DNA of 64,000 nt from CADEEX01 sp964577955 (GCA_964577955.1 CAZOAZ010000032.1:8750-72749); one strand, 5' to 3'; numbered from the stretch's first letter, positions 7,475 through 16,308 are shown. Notes: a model not told the origin generated them from the sequence alone. Program-made: numbers and translations.

Positions 7475-7798
7475 TCAGGCATGCTCCTCGGAGCGCTCGT
7501 ACGCGTCCAGGATGCACTGCCTGATCGCCTCCTGCGCGCTGGCGTCCCCGTTCGCGGGACGCAGCAGTGCGAAGCTCCGGCGTTCCCCATTCACGGAGTA
7601 CTGCCGGGCCGGGAACGTCACGTTTCTCCCTCCAGCGCGACGTTCCCATACTGCGAAGCCGACCAGTTTCATCCCGCTAAGCGGGCCTGATTCGGCTCCA
7701 AACATCACCTCCGCGTCAGCGAGCTTCCCTGCGGGAGAACTCTGCTGATTCGGGATGATCGACACGGACACAACGACTTCGCCTTTTGACTTGGACAT
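7475..7798 (-). CDS. SpoVG-like small protein (copy 2)
   Basis: 107 residues from ATG 7798 (MSKSKGEVVVSVSIIPNQQS). It shares SPAGKLADAEV, LSGMKLVGFAVWERR, RNVTFPARQYSVNGERRSFA and a C-terminal helix ending DAYER with the protein at 2917-3222, so the two are divergent duplicates. Remote resemblance to SpoVG. It is read from the consensus-like promoter at 7930-7958 through a leader of about 125 bases. Its function may be that of a small regulatory nucleic-acid-binding protein; this is inference. Confidence 0.65.
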   Translation of the reverse strand: MSKSKGEVVVSVSIIPNQQSSPAGKLADAEVMFGAESGPLSGMKLVGFAVWERRAGGRNVTFPARQYSVNGERRSFALLRPANGDASAQEAIRQCILDAYERSEEHA

Positions 7799-7929
7799 GG
7801 TTGTCTCCAAGACTGCCGTGGGCCTGAGACCGCTTGGCAGTGGCTGGTTCGAGCAGGTCCTGAGGACGCCGTCGAACAGGGGTGGGACGCACGGCCCTGG
7901 GAGCGCGTGCGTGGTGACGGGAAGATTTA

Positions 7930-7958
7930 TCAATACAACCATGCGCCTTCAGAGTCAA
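7930..7958 (-). promoter_or_regulatory. Sigma-70-type promoter for the 7475-7798 gene
   Basis: On the minus strand TTGACT and TATTGA are separated by 17 bp within a locally AT-rich stretch, one of the few in this GC-rich region. Confidence 0.6.
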
Positions 7959-8012
7959 TAGCAAATTACGCATTTTTCATTGCTGAGATACGAGCATGCG
8001 TATGAGGTGATG

Positions 8013-8909
8013 TCACAGGAGACCACCCTGAGGCTCGTGCCCATATCTCCTCGCGTTCGTAACCTTCTGTCGCAGCTCGCGTTCCGACCACGGCGGCTCG
8101 CATCGCGCGTTCCACTCGCTCAGTGCGTGCACCGCTTCGTCGTCCGAGAGATCAAATCCGCGCACGATTCGACAGCAGACACGAAACGTCTGCAGATCGC
8201 CCTGCTGTCCGGCGACAGCGGGATCGACGCGTCGGAGAAATGCGCGTGCGCGCTCGACTGAGCGCGCAGCCGGCAACGGTCGCCGCGCCTTCGGCATGCT
8301 CGACAGAGTTGTCCCCACGCCGACGTCCGGCAGGTCACCAGCCACAATGACCTCATGCCAGCGGAGGTACTCGATGCCGACGCGAACCGATGGCTGTCGC
8401 TTGTGATTGAAAAAGCCCGGCAACCTCGTCGTCTGCGTGCACGATGTTGCCGCCCGATCCGTGAACAGCTCGCGAGCGAGCTGCTTCTGCAGCTGCTCGA
8501 CTCGGGCGGGCGCGATGTCCCGGATGCGCCATAACACGTGTAGCCGACCAGGCGACGAATGCAGCACGTACGACGGCGGCGGCAGATCCGGTCGCGTGGA
8601 CAGAGTGGCGAGCAGTCCTGGACCGTCGAGGTCCTCTTCGAGGAACAGATGCCGCACATGCGCGACGGCCTCGCGAGCGCGTGATCGGCCTGGCCGGTAG
8701 GCATTTACGCCGACGTACACATTCCAGCCGTGTGCGTTCATATGACGAAGCCACGCCTGAAAGCGATCGCTGGTCGCTGCGGTGACAGGCACAATCCGCT
8801 GAATCACCTGGCCCGTGCAATAGGTCTTTAGCAGCACACCTATCGAGTCGTCGGGAGCGAAGGCTGCTTGGAGGAAACGAGCCGGCGTGCACTGCTCGAT
8901 CGATCCCAT
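8013..8909 (-). CDS. RepB-family DNA primase (AEP-like)
   Basis: 298 residues from ATG 8909 (MGSIEQCTPARFLQ). The archaeo-eukaryotic-primase-type signatures of plasmid RepB/Rep primases are visible: FLEEDLDG (acidic metal ligands, about residue 100), VLHSSPGRLHVLWRI (about 125), and TRLPGFFNHK (about 175). A helical C-terminal part (DLSDDEAVHALSEWN, ERELRQKVTNARRYG) resembles PriCT-like domains. It likely primes the complementary strand during conjugative transfer or replication. It follows the lipoprotein gene by 4 bases and so is the distal gene of the transfer operon. Confidence 0.8.
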   Translation of the reverse strand: MGSIEQCTPARFLQAAFAPDDSIGVLLKTYCTGQVIQRIVPVTAATSDRFQAWLRHMNAHGWNVYVGVNAYRPGRSRAREAVAHVRHLFLEEDLDGPGLLATLSTRPDLPPPSYVLHSSPGRLHVLWRIRDIAPARVEQLQKQLARELFTDRAATSCTQTTRLPGFFNHKRQPSVRVGIEYLRWHEVIVAGDLPDVGVGTTLSSMPKARRPLPAARSVERARAFLRRVDPAVAGQQGDLQTFRVCCRIVRGFDLSDDEAVHALSEWNARCEPPWSERELRQKVTNARRYGHEPQGGLL

Positions 8910-8913
8910 CTCG

Positions 8914-9393
8914 TCACTCCTTCGTGAGCGTGACGGATCCGGTGAACGGCACCGGGCAATCGACTCCGGTGATGCTGCCCTGAATGGTGCGGGCCTCGGC
9001 GGTCGCGAAACTCCCAAATGTCCCACGGCATCCGCGTGGGGAGTCGTACTCGCCCTGGGTGCTGATCTGCGCCGGCGGGGTGTTGCCCGGGATCATCGAT
9101 GTCGATGACGTCAAGGTGATCGGCAACCAGCCGTTGTCAGAGCGGATGGTGGTGCGGAACGACTGCAGATTCGTTTGCGGGACGACCTCGAACGTCCAGG
9201 TCACGGTGCCGCTGACCGGGGATCCAGGTTGCGCACCCGTGGGATCGGGTTGAATTGTCATCGTGCCTCGCCATGTTCCGGCAAGGAACGACTGCGCTGG
9301 CGTAGGTGAGGTTGGCGCGGAACCACCGCCTCCGCAGGCGATCAGCGGAAGGAATAGAAGCAAGACAGGTAACTGACGGATTACTAGTCTCAT
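8914..9393 (-). CDS. Secreted lipoprotein in the transfer operon
   Basis: 159 residues. The signal sequence ends in the lipobox LIAC (Cys at 20), followed by GGGGSAPTSP and a beta-rich domain with GTWRGTM, TVTWTFEV and GSVTLT strands and two further Cys (about 122 and 142). Its start overlaps the VirB11 gene stop (ATGA). The small beta-sandwich resembles common Acidobacteriota surface lipoproteins. The role in conjugation is unknown; it could be a VirB7-like or surface factor. Confidence 0.7.
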   Translation of the reverse strand: MRLVIRQLPVLLLFLPLIACGGGGSAPTSPTPAQSFLAGTWRGTMTIQPDPTGAQPGSPVSGTVTWTFEVVPQTNLQSFRTTIRSDNGWLPITLTSSTSMIPGNTPPAQISTQGEYDSPRGCRGTFGSFATAEARTIQGSITGVDCPVPFTGSVTLTKE

Positions 9394-10391
9394 GACAAGG
9401 CTCCCTGCGGCACCGGATGGTCCAGCAGCCGCGATTCGAACAGGAACCGATCGCTTTGAACGTCGTAACCGCGCAGTGCCGCAACTTGTGTCACGCGACG
9501 GTGTCCGCCAATTCGACCGATGTGCACGACGAGGTGAATCGCCAGTCCGATGGCTTCGCGGATACTCCGGTGCGGCAGACCCACGTTCGCTGTTAGCACA
9601 CAGTGCGCCAGACGTGTGAGGGCCTGTTCTGCGGAGTTCGCGTGGATCGTGCTGAGACTGCCGAGGTGCCCGGTGTTCAGCGCCTGCAGCAGGTCGAACG
9701 CTTCCGGGCCACGGACCTCACCAACCAGGATGCGATCGGGTCGATGCCGCAGGGCCGCACGAAGGAGGTCCGCTATCGTGACGGGAGGCAGCGGCGCCTC
9801 CTGGCCGAGTGGTGGCTGCGCACGCCGTGCTTCGAGCCGAACCACGTTCGGTTTGTTCAAATGAATCTCTGCGGTTTCCTCGATCAAGACAATGCGATCG
9901 TGATCGGGAATGTGCGCCGCCAGCGCGTTGAGCAGCGTGGTCTTGCCGGTGCCGGTACCGCCAGAGATCAAGACGTTCTGCTCAGTCGCGATGGCGCCGG
10001 TCAACTCCCTCGCGGTTGTAGCAGTCAGCGAGGCGATCGCAACGAGGTCGTCGAGGCTGTAGCGGCGTGTGAACTTCCGGATGGTCAGGACTGGACCCGC
10101 AACAGCGCACGGCGGGAACATCGCCGCTACTCGGGAGCCGTCCTCGAGTCGTGCATCCAGGAGCGGCTGTGCGTCGGAGATCTCGTCGCCGCACGCCCGT
10201 GCGATGTTCTTGATCGCGACCGTCAGGTTTCGCGTTTCGAGGGTTCGATCCGCCACAGCTTCGATAGTGCCGTCGCGCTCCACGAAGATGTGCCGACCTC
10301 CGTCGTTGACCATGACCTCGGTGATCGTCGGATCGCAGAGAAGATCCTCGATCGGTTTCAGGAACGGCAGAATCCGGTCAAGGCTGCTCAC
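9390..10391 (-). CDS. virB11: VirB11/TrbB-type secretion ATPase
   Basis: 333 residues from GTG 10391 (overlapping the VirD4 stop as GTGA); longer upstream readings run inside virD4. The Walker A GGTGTGKT is at 144-151, Walker B-like ILVGEVRG at about 222, and the His box GHLGSLSTIHANS near 245. The N-terminal domain begins with the usual ITEVMVNDGGRHIFVERDG. Hexameric cytoplasmic ATPase that powers pilus assembly and DNA transfer of type IV secretion. Confidence 0.93.
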   Translation of the reverse strand: MSSLDRILPFLKPIEDLLCDPTITEVMVNDGGRHIFVERDGTIEAVADRTLETRNLTVAIKNIARACGDEISDAQPLLDARLEDGSRVAAMFPPCAVAGPVLTIRKFTRRYSLDDLVAIASLTATTARELTGAIATEQNVLISGGTGTGKTTLLNALAAHIPDHDRIVLIEETAEIHLNKPNVVRLEARRAQPPLGQEAPLPPVTIADLLRAALRHRPDRILVGEVRGPEAFDLLQALNTGHLGSLSTIHANSAEQALTRLAHCVLTANVGLPHRSIREAIGLAIHLVVHIGRIGGHRRVTQVAALRGYDVQSDRFLFESRLLDHPVPQGALS

Positions 10392-12379
10392 AACTGCCCC
10401 CGCGCCACCTGGTCGAAGTAGCTCGTCTGGACATCGAGATAGTGCGGCTTCAGGTAGCAGAACTGCGGCGGCATCGGATTGAGGCCGTCGTACGGCAACG
10501 CAATGGCCTGCCCGTTCTGCAACTCGGTGAAGACGCGCGGCGAGAAGATGTACTCGTGATGCGGCGCGTAGCTCTTGCTCGCGCTCACCGTGTTCCTTGC
10601 AGCGGTGGCCCTGCCCGTCAGCAGGGAGATGTGTGCGCCCTGGCCGCCTTCGGACAGTGTGTAGTGGGCCTTGAGACGGTCGCGCCGACCGCAGAGATCC
10701 GCTGCGGCCCGCGCGGTGAACTCGTCGCTGGTCGCGAGGAACAACTTGGTCCGGAAGCACTGGAGCAACGTGCGCCAACTCTCGTCACCGGGAAGCGCGG
10801 AACGAAGCGAGCTGACGCTCTGAGTCGCGACGATGGGAATGAGGCGGGCCTGCCGCGATAGTGCGAACGTGCGCTCGTCGCCGGTCGGGTCGGTTTCGCC
10901 GACGGTCGCGAACGCATGGTATTCATCGCAAACGAAGAGCAGATCGCGCCAGATCCGCTCAGGGTGCGCCGTAATCTTCGGGATGCGCTGGATGACTGCG
11001 CGCTGGAAGTCCAGCTTCAACATCACGCCCACGGCGCGCGCAAGTCCGGGGTTCAGACCGACCGGGAAGTTGAGCGCCAGCACATGACCCGATTCGAGCA
11101 GTTCTTCCAGCGGAGGAAGGGGCTTCGGTTCTCCCGGTTTCGGCGGGCTGGCGTAGACGCTTCGTGGAGGACAAAACGTCCGGTGAACGGCCGGATTCTC
11201 GTCAAACAGCGAGAGAAACACGACGATGCCTTCCGTGATCGAGGACCGCAGACGATTGTCGAGTCGTTTCCAGCCGTACGTGAACCATCGGTCCACCGCT
11301 TCGATCTGATGCTTCCGATCGAGCCACGCGGTGCCCTTCGTTCTGCGTACCTCGTAGGGAATCTTGTGCTCCTGTAGATGTGATTCAAGATCGGCGCTGT
11401 ACTGTCGCGCCATGTGCTCTGGGCCTTCCTGGAACCAGTCCCTCCAGCCCGCGGTCGCCAGGTCTTGAAGCTCGTAGTTCGCGAGCGGCACGACGACCAC
11501 TTCCGGCGGCTGACTCAACGCGGCCTTCAGCTTTGTGATCTCTGCCTCAATCTTTCCGTCTTCGAGGACGTAGCGATACACCTCGGCGAGGGTCGTGTAG
11601 CCGTCCGCAAGGCGCCGAAGCAGGATGACAAACTTGAGCAGATCCGTGTACGCCTGCTGCCAGAACGGCTCCTTGGACTTGCCGAACAGGTTGTTGACCA
11701 GCGTCGAGACCGCATAGGCCACGGCATACGGATCAAGGTCGTTGTGGAGCGGGTTGTAGCAGATGTCGCCACCGAGGCGGATCTCGGTGTAGTCCGAGGC
11801 ACGTCCGGCACGGGTGAGCATCCCGTGGACCTGCTGGCAGAAGTCGCCTTTGACTTCGAGGACAAGGCCGCCAATCTTGCGTTCGGGATCGCTTGCCTTC
11901 CAGCGGAGGAGTTGGTCGGTGTACGGGAACATGCATGCGGATGTTTTTCCTGTTCCGACGGCACCGATCACCATGACGCCCGTGTAGAGCCCGCGCTGAG
12001 GAATCGTCAGCCACGAGGGCTGCGGTGCGCGTCCGCTCATCGTCTCGAGATGACTCTCCCCGAGCACGAGCGTGGGTGCCGGTCGCCGCTCCGGTGCGAC
12101 GTAGGCCGGCAGCGACCGCTGTTTGGCGCGAGCAGGTCGACGGTACGCGACGATGGTCGTGAGCGAACCGAGCATCGATGCTGCGAAGAACGGCGTCGTG
12201 AACCAGAGCGTCGCGTAGCCGTACACCAGCACCAGGAACGCGGCGGGATTCCGCAGTTCGATGATCTGCAGGTACACGTTGCCCCGATCGACGGGATAGG
12301 CGTGGACACCAGCGGCGCCCACACCCAGGGCGATCAGCATCGCGACCACGACGCGTTGTTCCACCAGCATCCGGATCAC
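10388..12379 (-). CDS. virD4: VirD4/TraG coupling protein
   Basis: 663 residues. It has two N-terminal membrane segments (about 8-28 and 45-75), Walker A GAVGTGKTS at 139-147, and Walker B LLFVCDEYHAF followed by the glutamine-containing VATQSVSSL motif. This is the VirD4/TraG family that brings the relaxase-DNA complex to the mating channel. It is coupled to virB11 by a 4-base overlap and follows an RHH-like small gene and a candidate oriT. Confidence 0.93.
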   Translation of the reverse strand: MIRMLVEQRVVVAMLIALGVGAAGVHAYPVDRGNVYLQIIELRNPAAFLVLVYGYATLWFTTPFFAASMLGSLTTIVAYRRPARAKQRSLPAYVAPERRPAPTLVLGESHLETMSGRAPQPSWLTIPQRGLYTGVMVIGAVGTGKTSACMFPYTDQLLRWKASDPERKIGGLVLEVKGDFCQQVHGMLTRAGRASDYTEIRLGGDICYNPLHNDLDPYAVAYAVSTLVNNLFGKSKEPFWQQAYTDLLKFVILLRRLADGYTTLAEVYRYVLEDGKIEAEITKLKAALSQPPEVVVVPLANYELQDLATAGWRDWFQEGPEHMARQYSADLESHLQEHKIPYEVRRTKGTAWLDRKHQIEAVDRWFTYGWKRLDNRLRSSITEGIVVFLSLFDENPAVHRTFCPPRSVYASPPKPGEPKPLPPLEELLESGHVLALNFPVGLNPGLARAVGVMLKLDFQRAVIQRIPKITAHPERIWRDLLFVCDEYHAFATVGETDPTGDERTFALSRQARLIPIVATQSVSSLRSALPGDESWRTLLQCFRTKLFLATSDEFTARAAADLCGRRDRLKAHYTLSEGGQGAHISLLTGRATAARNTVSASKSYAPHHEYIFSPRVFTELQNGQAIALPYDGLNPMPPQFCYLKPHYLDVQTSYFDQVARGQL

Positions 12380-12404
12380 GGTGGCCTACTTTCCTGTCTG
12401 ACCA

Positions 12405-12722
12405 TCAGGCGAGCGCGGCGGACGGTACGACGGCGGCCTCCGCTGCAGACGGCTGCGAATCTGCGCGGCGCTTGGAGCGGCGCTTCCTGACCGGTTGGTT
12501 GGCCGGTGGCAGCGGCACGAACGACGCGTTGTTCTCGGTACGCCAAGCCAGAAACTCCTTGTCCTTGGCCAAGACAGTGTCGATGACCTCATTGAGCACG
12601 TAGTCGGTGGACTCGCCGAGGAAGTGCGCGTAGGCAAACAGCGTCTCGTTCGTTTCGCGATCGAACCTGACGATCCGACGGACCAACTGCTTGCCACGGG
12701 TGCGCGGTTTAATGAGCGGCAT
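12405..12722 (-). CDS. Ribbon-helix-helix-like small protein beside candidate oriT
   Basis: 105 residues. Residues about 15-52 (RRIVRFDRETNETLFAYAHF, then GESTDYVLNEVIDTVL) have the strand-helix-helix pattern of RHH DNA-binding proteins. The C-terminus is basic and Ala-rich (VRKRRSKRRADS). It lies between virD4 and a 464-base non-coding stretch holding a long inverted repeat, which fits a relaxosome accessory protein; that role is inferred from position. Confidence 0.6.
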   Translation of the reverse strand: MPLIKPRTRGKQLVRRIVRFDRETNETLFAYAHFLGESTDYVLNEVIDTVLAKDKEFLAWRTENNASFVPLPPANQPVRKRRSKRRADSQPSAAEAAVVPSAALA

Positions 12723-13186
12723 GGTTCCTCCTGCACGGGGCTAAACACGAACACATCGCCCGCTGGTTCCACGGCACTGAGCGCGGCAGAATCGCGGCAG
12801 GATGCAGCGACGTTTCCGCGGTGGTGACCACCGGCGGATCTCGCTGCAGATAAACCTCGACGGTTACGGACTGCCGTGGCGTGAGCGACCATGCGCTGGC
12901 CGCAGGCTTGGCAGCGCGAGCGGTGCAAACGCGTGGTCGCTCACGCCACGGTTCCCTCAGTGATCGCGTCGTTCGGCTGCGGGCAGCCAGCGGGCGGCAC
13001 AGAGCGCCGCCCGTTCTCAATCGCTGTAACCAGTGGCTCCGCCACGCCTTAGCACTCGGGCGCCTCGCGGCACCGACTCGCCAGGAAGCGGAGCGAGACG
13101 CTGTGCTGCCACTCGGCGAGGGGGAACACCTCGCGCGCGGGTACCGTTCCCCCCTGTGTTCCCCCTCCCGTTTCCCTCGAGCCCCG
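12723..13186. other. Non-coding 464-base stretch with candidate oriT
   Basis: No credible gene is seen: open frames here lack ribosome-binding sites and are long only because of the GC content. The stretch holds the inverted repeat at 12874-12951 and lies between the RHH-like gene and the two MOBC-like genes. Confidence 0.5.
12874..12951. repeat. oriT: Long inverted repeat, candidate origin of transfer
   Basis: The left arm CCGTGGCGTGAGCGACCA (12874-12891) and its exact reverse complement (12934-12951) are 18 bp, extending to 21 with one G-T mismatch, around a loop of about 36 bases. Placement next to coupling-protein, RHH and relaxase-like genes is typical of oriT. No nic site could be identified. 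Confidence 0.45.
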
Positions 13187-14188
13187 TCAGGCAGTACCGA
13201 CCAGGTGTGAGAGACGAAGGTATTGACGGCGCGTCTCATGGCGTTCAAACCTGCCTTCTTTCCGCTCGATGGCATCGGCCAGACTCCTCGACATCGCGAC
13301 ATCAACGGCACGGGGTCCATCGAGCTCCAACGCACGGCGCAGCCCGCGAAAGCGAGGTGTCCCGAAGATGCGCCGCGCCCGGCGCATCCGCTTCTCTTCG
13401 ACGACTCCTGAGCCAATGGTCCGCGCCTCCAAAAACCAGCGGAGTTCGTTCGCGGTCACGGTGTCGAGCGGCGCGGCGAGTTCCTGTTTGAACGCACCCT
13501 CATAGTCGTCCGCAAGATGGTGCGCCCAGCCGTCCCGGTCCGTCTGCTGGACGGGCACAAGGAGGCGGATGGACCATGCAGGCAAGGCCCGCAGCAACTC
13601 TGCGTGGCGGCGGAGGAATACCCGAAAGTCGTACGGCACAGGGTTGACGAGCAGATACAGAAACGCGTGCATTCGGCCATCCGCCGAGACACCAATCGGC
13701 AGCTTGTCGGGGAAGTGCCGCACCGTGACGTTGGGTCTGACGCCGAAAGCCAGTCGCGGCAATGCGTCCCGCTCAAGGGAGGTCGTGGTAAGGAAATGGG
13801 CGACCTTGTCCTGTTCGGATCCGAGCCAGCGGAACTCTCGATGCGTGATCACATGGTCAAGGATCATCAGGCGCTCTAGCGCCTGTCCCACGGCCATCCG
13901 CTTGCGGAACCTGACGTCTCGCTGTTCTATCGCCTCGTACAGCGCGGCGTGGTGAAGGTGGTAGACGCGAGCCTTGCTGTGGCCGCAGAGGTAGGGGGTC
14001 GCCAGCTTGCGGCTGGTCAGCTTGTGGAGGAAGTCGACCAGCTTCTGCCCGCGCACGATCCGAGCAAACGTGCAGTACTGCCGGCCAAGGAAGAAGCCGG
14101 AATGGAGCATCACCTCGACCAGAAACGCGGCCTGCCGATGCGTGAAGCCGAAGCCTGCTACGCGCTTTACGCGCTGCTCGTGCGTCAT
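13187..14188 (-). CDS. wHTH protein, possible MOBC-type relaxase subunit
   Basis: 333 residues. The N-terminus (10-85) looks like a winged helix (THRQAAFLVEVMLHSGFFLG, QKLVDFLHKLTSRKLA, RVYHLHHAALYEAI). A mixed alpha/beta part follows with FPDKLPIGVSADGRMHAFLY and FLRRHAELLRALPAW. The layout of wHTH plus a PD-containing nuclease-like fold recalls the Replic_Relax/MOBC relaxase group, but a full catalytic set is not obvious. It overlaps by 4 bases the next upstream gene, which looks like its partner. Confidence 0.5.
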   Translation of the reverse strand: MTHEQRVKRVAGFGFTHRQAAFLVEVMLHSGFFLGRQYCTFARIVRGQKLVDFLHKLTSRKLATPYLCGHSKARVYHLHHAALYEAIEQRDVRFRKRMAVGQALERLMILDHVITHREFRWLGSEQDKVAHFLTTTSLERDALPRLAFGVRPNVTVRHFPDKLPIGVSADGRMHAFLYLLVNPVPYDFRVFLRRHAELLRALPAWSIRLLVPVQQTDRDGWAHHLADDYEGAFKQELAAPLDTVTANELRWFLEARTIGSGVVEEKRMRRARRIFGTPRFRGLRRALELDGPRAVDVAMSRSLADAIERKEGRFERHETRRQYLRLSHLVGTA

Positions 14189-15147
14189 AGGAACTCGTCG
14201 AAGATGCGAGGGTTGGGGCTGCGCCCGCTCCGTCCGCCGCGGCCTCCGAGTCCGGTGCTGATGCGATAGGAGCTGAAGCCGGTCCGCCCCTTCGCGGCGG
14301 CGTAGGCGCCGCGGTAGTGGGGCGTCACAACCTCGATGTCCTCGACCTTCCGCTCGCCATCGGGTCGCTCGTACTCGATGCGAACGTCGGGGAAGTGGAG
14401 GTGGCCGTCGATCACCGGAAGGTCACGGCTCGCAGCCCATTCCGCCACGTCGGCGGCGTGGCGCTCGGCATCCTGTTCTTGCCCGCGGCGCTCGCGTTTC
14501 AGATCGTGGAGGAACCGCTGGTAATCCCGCTTCAGCTCGTAGTCGAGAACGACCCTTGTGACCTTCGCGCCCTTGTCCTTGAGCCGCTCGGCCGAGCGGT
14601 CGTAAGCGCGATAGAGCTGCGCGTCGTGCGACAGTTCTCGCGGTTTCACAAACCCGGCGTAGTAGGTCTGCTGCGCACCATCGCGGTCGGTCCTGCGGTG
14701 TCTCTCCAACAGCTCACGACCGCGCTCTGTCAGCGTTACGAGGGTCGCTCGGTCTCGACCGATGACGTAGGGCCTTGTCTCGACCAGACCAGCTTCCCTG
14801 AGGCCTCTCAGTTCACCGTTGCTGGTGTTTGCGGAACGTCCACGCTGATCGCGAAGATCAGAGGCGATAACAACGCGGAACGCGCCAGCCGTAGCCAGCA
14901 TCCGGACTTCGGACTCGCGCAGATTGATCGTGCGATCCCGGTCCCTCACGGGCCGGCGTGTGGGACCACGTGGCAGGTCCAGATCCCGCATCAACGCGTC
15001 TCGAGATTCCTCGCTTTTGGACGCCGCGTCGTCGGACCGTGCGGTACTGCCTCGGCTCAGGTCCGGTCGCTCGCGCTCGTCGTCACGAGGGTCAATGTCA
15101 CGCCACATGCGTCGTTTCCTATGGCTTGAATTCCTTATGGAGGTCAC
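14185..15147 (-). CDS. MOBC/Replic_Relax-like relaxase candidate
   Basis: 320 residues. A charged N-terminus (1-70) is followed by a MarR-like winged helix (75-150: TINLRESEVRMLATAGAFRV, then LREAGLVETRPYVIGRDRAT). The C-terminal PD-(D/E)xK-like part has FPDVRIEYERPDGERK, VEDIEVVTPHYRGAYAAAKG and ends in a Gly-rich tail. CloDF13 MobC-type relaxases share this wHTH plus nuclease-fold design. No other relaxase (HUH type) is seen in the window, which strengthens the assignment; it remains an inference. Confidence 0.55.
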   Translation of the reverse strand: MTSIRNSSHRKRRMWRDIDPRDDERERPDLSRGSTARSDDAASKSEESRDALMRDLDLPRGPTRRPVRDRDRTINLRESEVRMLATAGAFRVVIASDLRDQRGRSANTSNGELRGLREAGLVETRPYVIGRDRATLVTLTERGRELLERHRRTDRDGAQQTYYAGFVKPRELSHDAQLYRAYDRSAERLKDKGAKVTRVVLDYELKRDYQRFLHDLKRERRGQEQDAERHAADVAEWAASRDLPVIDGHLHFPDVRIEYERPDGERKVEDIEVVTPHYRGAYAAAKGRTGFSSYRISTGLGGRGGRSGRSPNPRIFDEFL

Positions 15148-15409
15148 TCAGCACAGCGTCTCGCGACCCGAGTTGCTGGTCCATGTGCGCGAGCTTGCGT
15201 CCGGCGTCACGGAGGAAAAGCCAACGTGCAATGCCGTAGTACGCGGCGAACAGGTTCAGGAAAAGGACCGCGGTCGTCACGCCGATCGTCACTCCGTGAT
15301 TGCGGAAGATCCCTGCCTTGAAAGGCGCAAGGAACGACAGCTCCCCGGCAAGCCACGCGACCGCCAAGAAGGTCGTCAGGGCTGCGAGAAAGGCGACGTT
15401 AGCGACCAT
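15119..15409 (-). CDS. Small membrane protein of the transfer operon
   Basis: 96 residues with two membrane segments (3-22 and 39-64) and a charged helical C-terminus (DAGRKLAHMDQQLGSRDAVL). It overlaps both the VirB8 gene (stop 15399) and the relaxase-like gene. No family recognised; position suggests a mating-pair accessory protein. Confidence 0.65.
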   Translation of the reverse strand: MVANVAFLAALTTFLAVAWLAGELSFLAPFKAGIFRNHGVTIGVTTAVLFLNLFAAYYGIARWLFLRDAGRKLAHMDQQLGSRDAVLSDLHKEFKP

Positions 15410-16109
15410 TGGCCTGCCCCTCCTCGAACGCCTGATCTACGCGGAAGTACGAGACCTGAAGGCCGAGCGGATTGACGCGAACGAACTCGTTCGGAACTCG
15501 GTCCCTCAAGGTGAAATCGATCTGCGCGATAAACGTCTGGCGGGCGCGCTCTTGACGCGTTCCCGGTGCGTACAGGAGCTTCTGGAAGCTCACGGAGGCT
15601 TTGTGGGGCGCTTGCGCCAACTCGGTCAGGCTTACGTTCTGAATGACGATGTCCACTTCGTCGGCAGACGGGTTGGTCATGAACGTCTCGATGGCCCGGC
15701 TCTGCTCGTTCTGAGCGATGGTGGCGTCCGCGAGGCCCGGTTCCAGGAAGAGCAGAGAGTCGGGATACTCGCGCTGAACCGTGGCGCGCAGCCGGCTGAA
15801 GTGCTTCACGATGAACTGCGTAAGGAAGTATCGGAGCTCGGGCGGCTGCGGCTGGTAGCTCGTCGCGTCGTACTGAACCGCCTCGGCCCTGCCGACGTCG
15901 TCGATCCGGATGACCAACGGCTTGACCTGCGAGTACCGCGACACGGTATAGACGTTGAGCCCTACGAGGCCGACGGCCACGAGGGAGACGAGTGCCAGCG
16001 CGATTCGGAGGTACGTGTTTGTGACCAATGCCGAGCCGTACAACTCCACGAACTGGCGCTTCGCGCCCTCAAGCGTCTTTGGGTTCAGGTCCGCCGTGGT
16101 CGCGCCCAT
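15399..16109 (-). CDS. virB8: VirB8/TrbF-type transfer protein
   Basis: 236 residues from ATG 16109 (MGATTADLNPKTLEGAKRQF). One N-terminal membrane segment (36-56), then the periplasmic NTF2-like domain with ELRYFLTQFIVKHFSRLRAT and FTLRDRVPNEFVRVNPLGLQ. This is the bitopic inner-membrane scaffold of the type IV channel. The longer frame to 16226 overlaps the upstream small gene and is not used. Confidence 0.85.
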   Translation of the reverse strand: MGATTADLNPKTLEGAKRQFVELYGSALVTNTYLRIALALVSLVAVGLVGLNVYTVSRYSQVKPLVIRIDDVGRAEAVQYDATSYQPQPPELRYFLTQFIVKHFSRLRATVQREYPDSLLFLEPGLADATIAQNEQSRAIETFMTNPSADEVDIVIQNVSLTELAQAPHKASVSFQKLLYAPGTRQERARQTFIAQIDFTLRDRVPNEFVRVNPLGLQVSYFRVDQAFEEGQANGR

Positions 16110-16120
16110 CCTGCCCTCCT

Positions 16121-16297
16121 TCAGTCGATGAAGCGGGCCACCAGCAACCGCCAGGCAATCCACAGGCTCCCGCCGACGAGACCCAAGAAGATGGCGATAC
16201 CCATCCCCAGAATGTAGACGTTCCACAGACCTGGTACATTGACCTCATGAGGCTCGCGCAGATGGTCTGGAACGGGCGTCTGGAATCGACGTGGCAT
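16121..16297 (-). CDS. 58-aa single-span membrane protein
   Basis: Start ATG 16297 (MPRRFQTPVPDHLREPHEVN), stop at 16121. One membrane helix at about 26-50 (LWNVYILGMGIAIFLGLVGG). It sits between virB6 (stop 16309) and virB8 (start 16109) with 11-base spacers on both sides, so it is likely a real gene of the transfer operon despite its size. Confidence 0.65.
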   Translation of the reverse strand: MPRRFQTPVPDHLREPHEVNVPGLWNVYILGMGIAIFLGLVGGSLWIAWRLLVARFID

Positions 16298-16308
16298 AAG
16301 GTGTTCCT

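Noticed and set aside
12709..13416. Long minus-strand frame of 235 codons over the non-coding stretch
   Set aside because: Composition is Arg/Ala/Ser-rich random GC translation, it overlaps the 3' part of the relaxase-like gene and crosses the inverted repeat.
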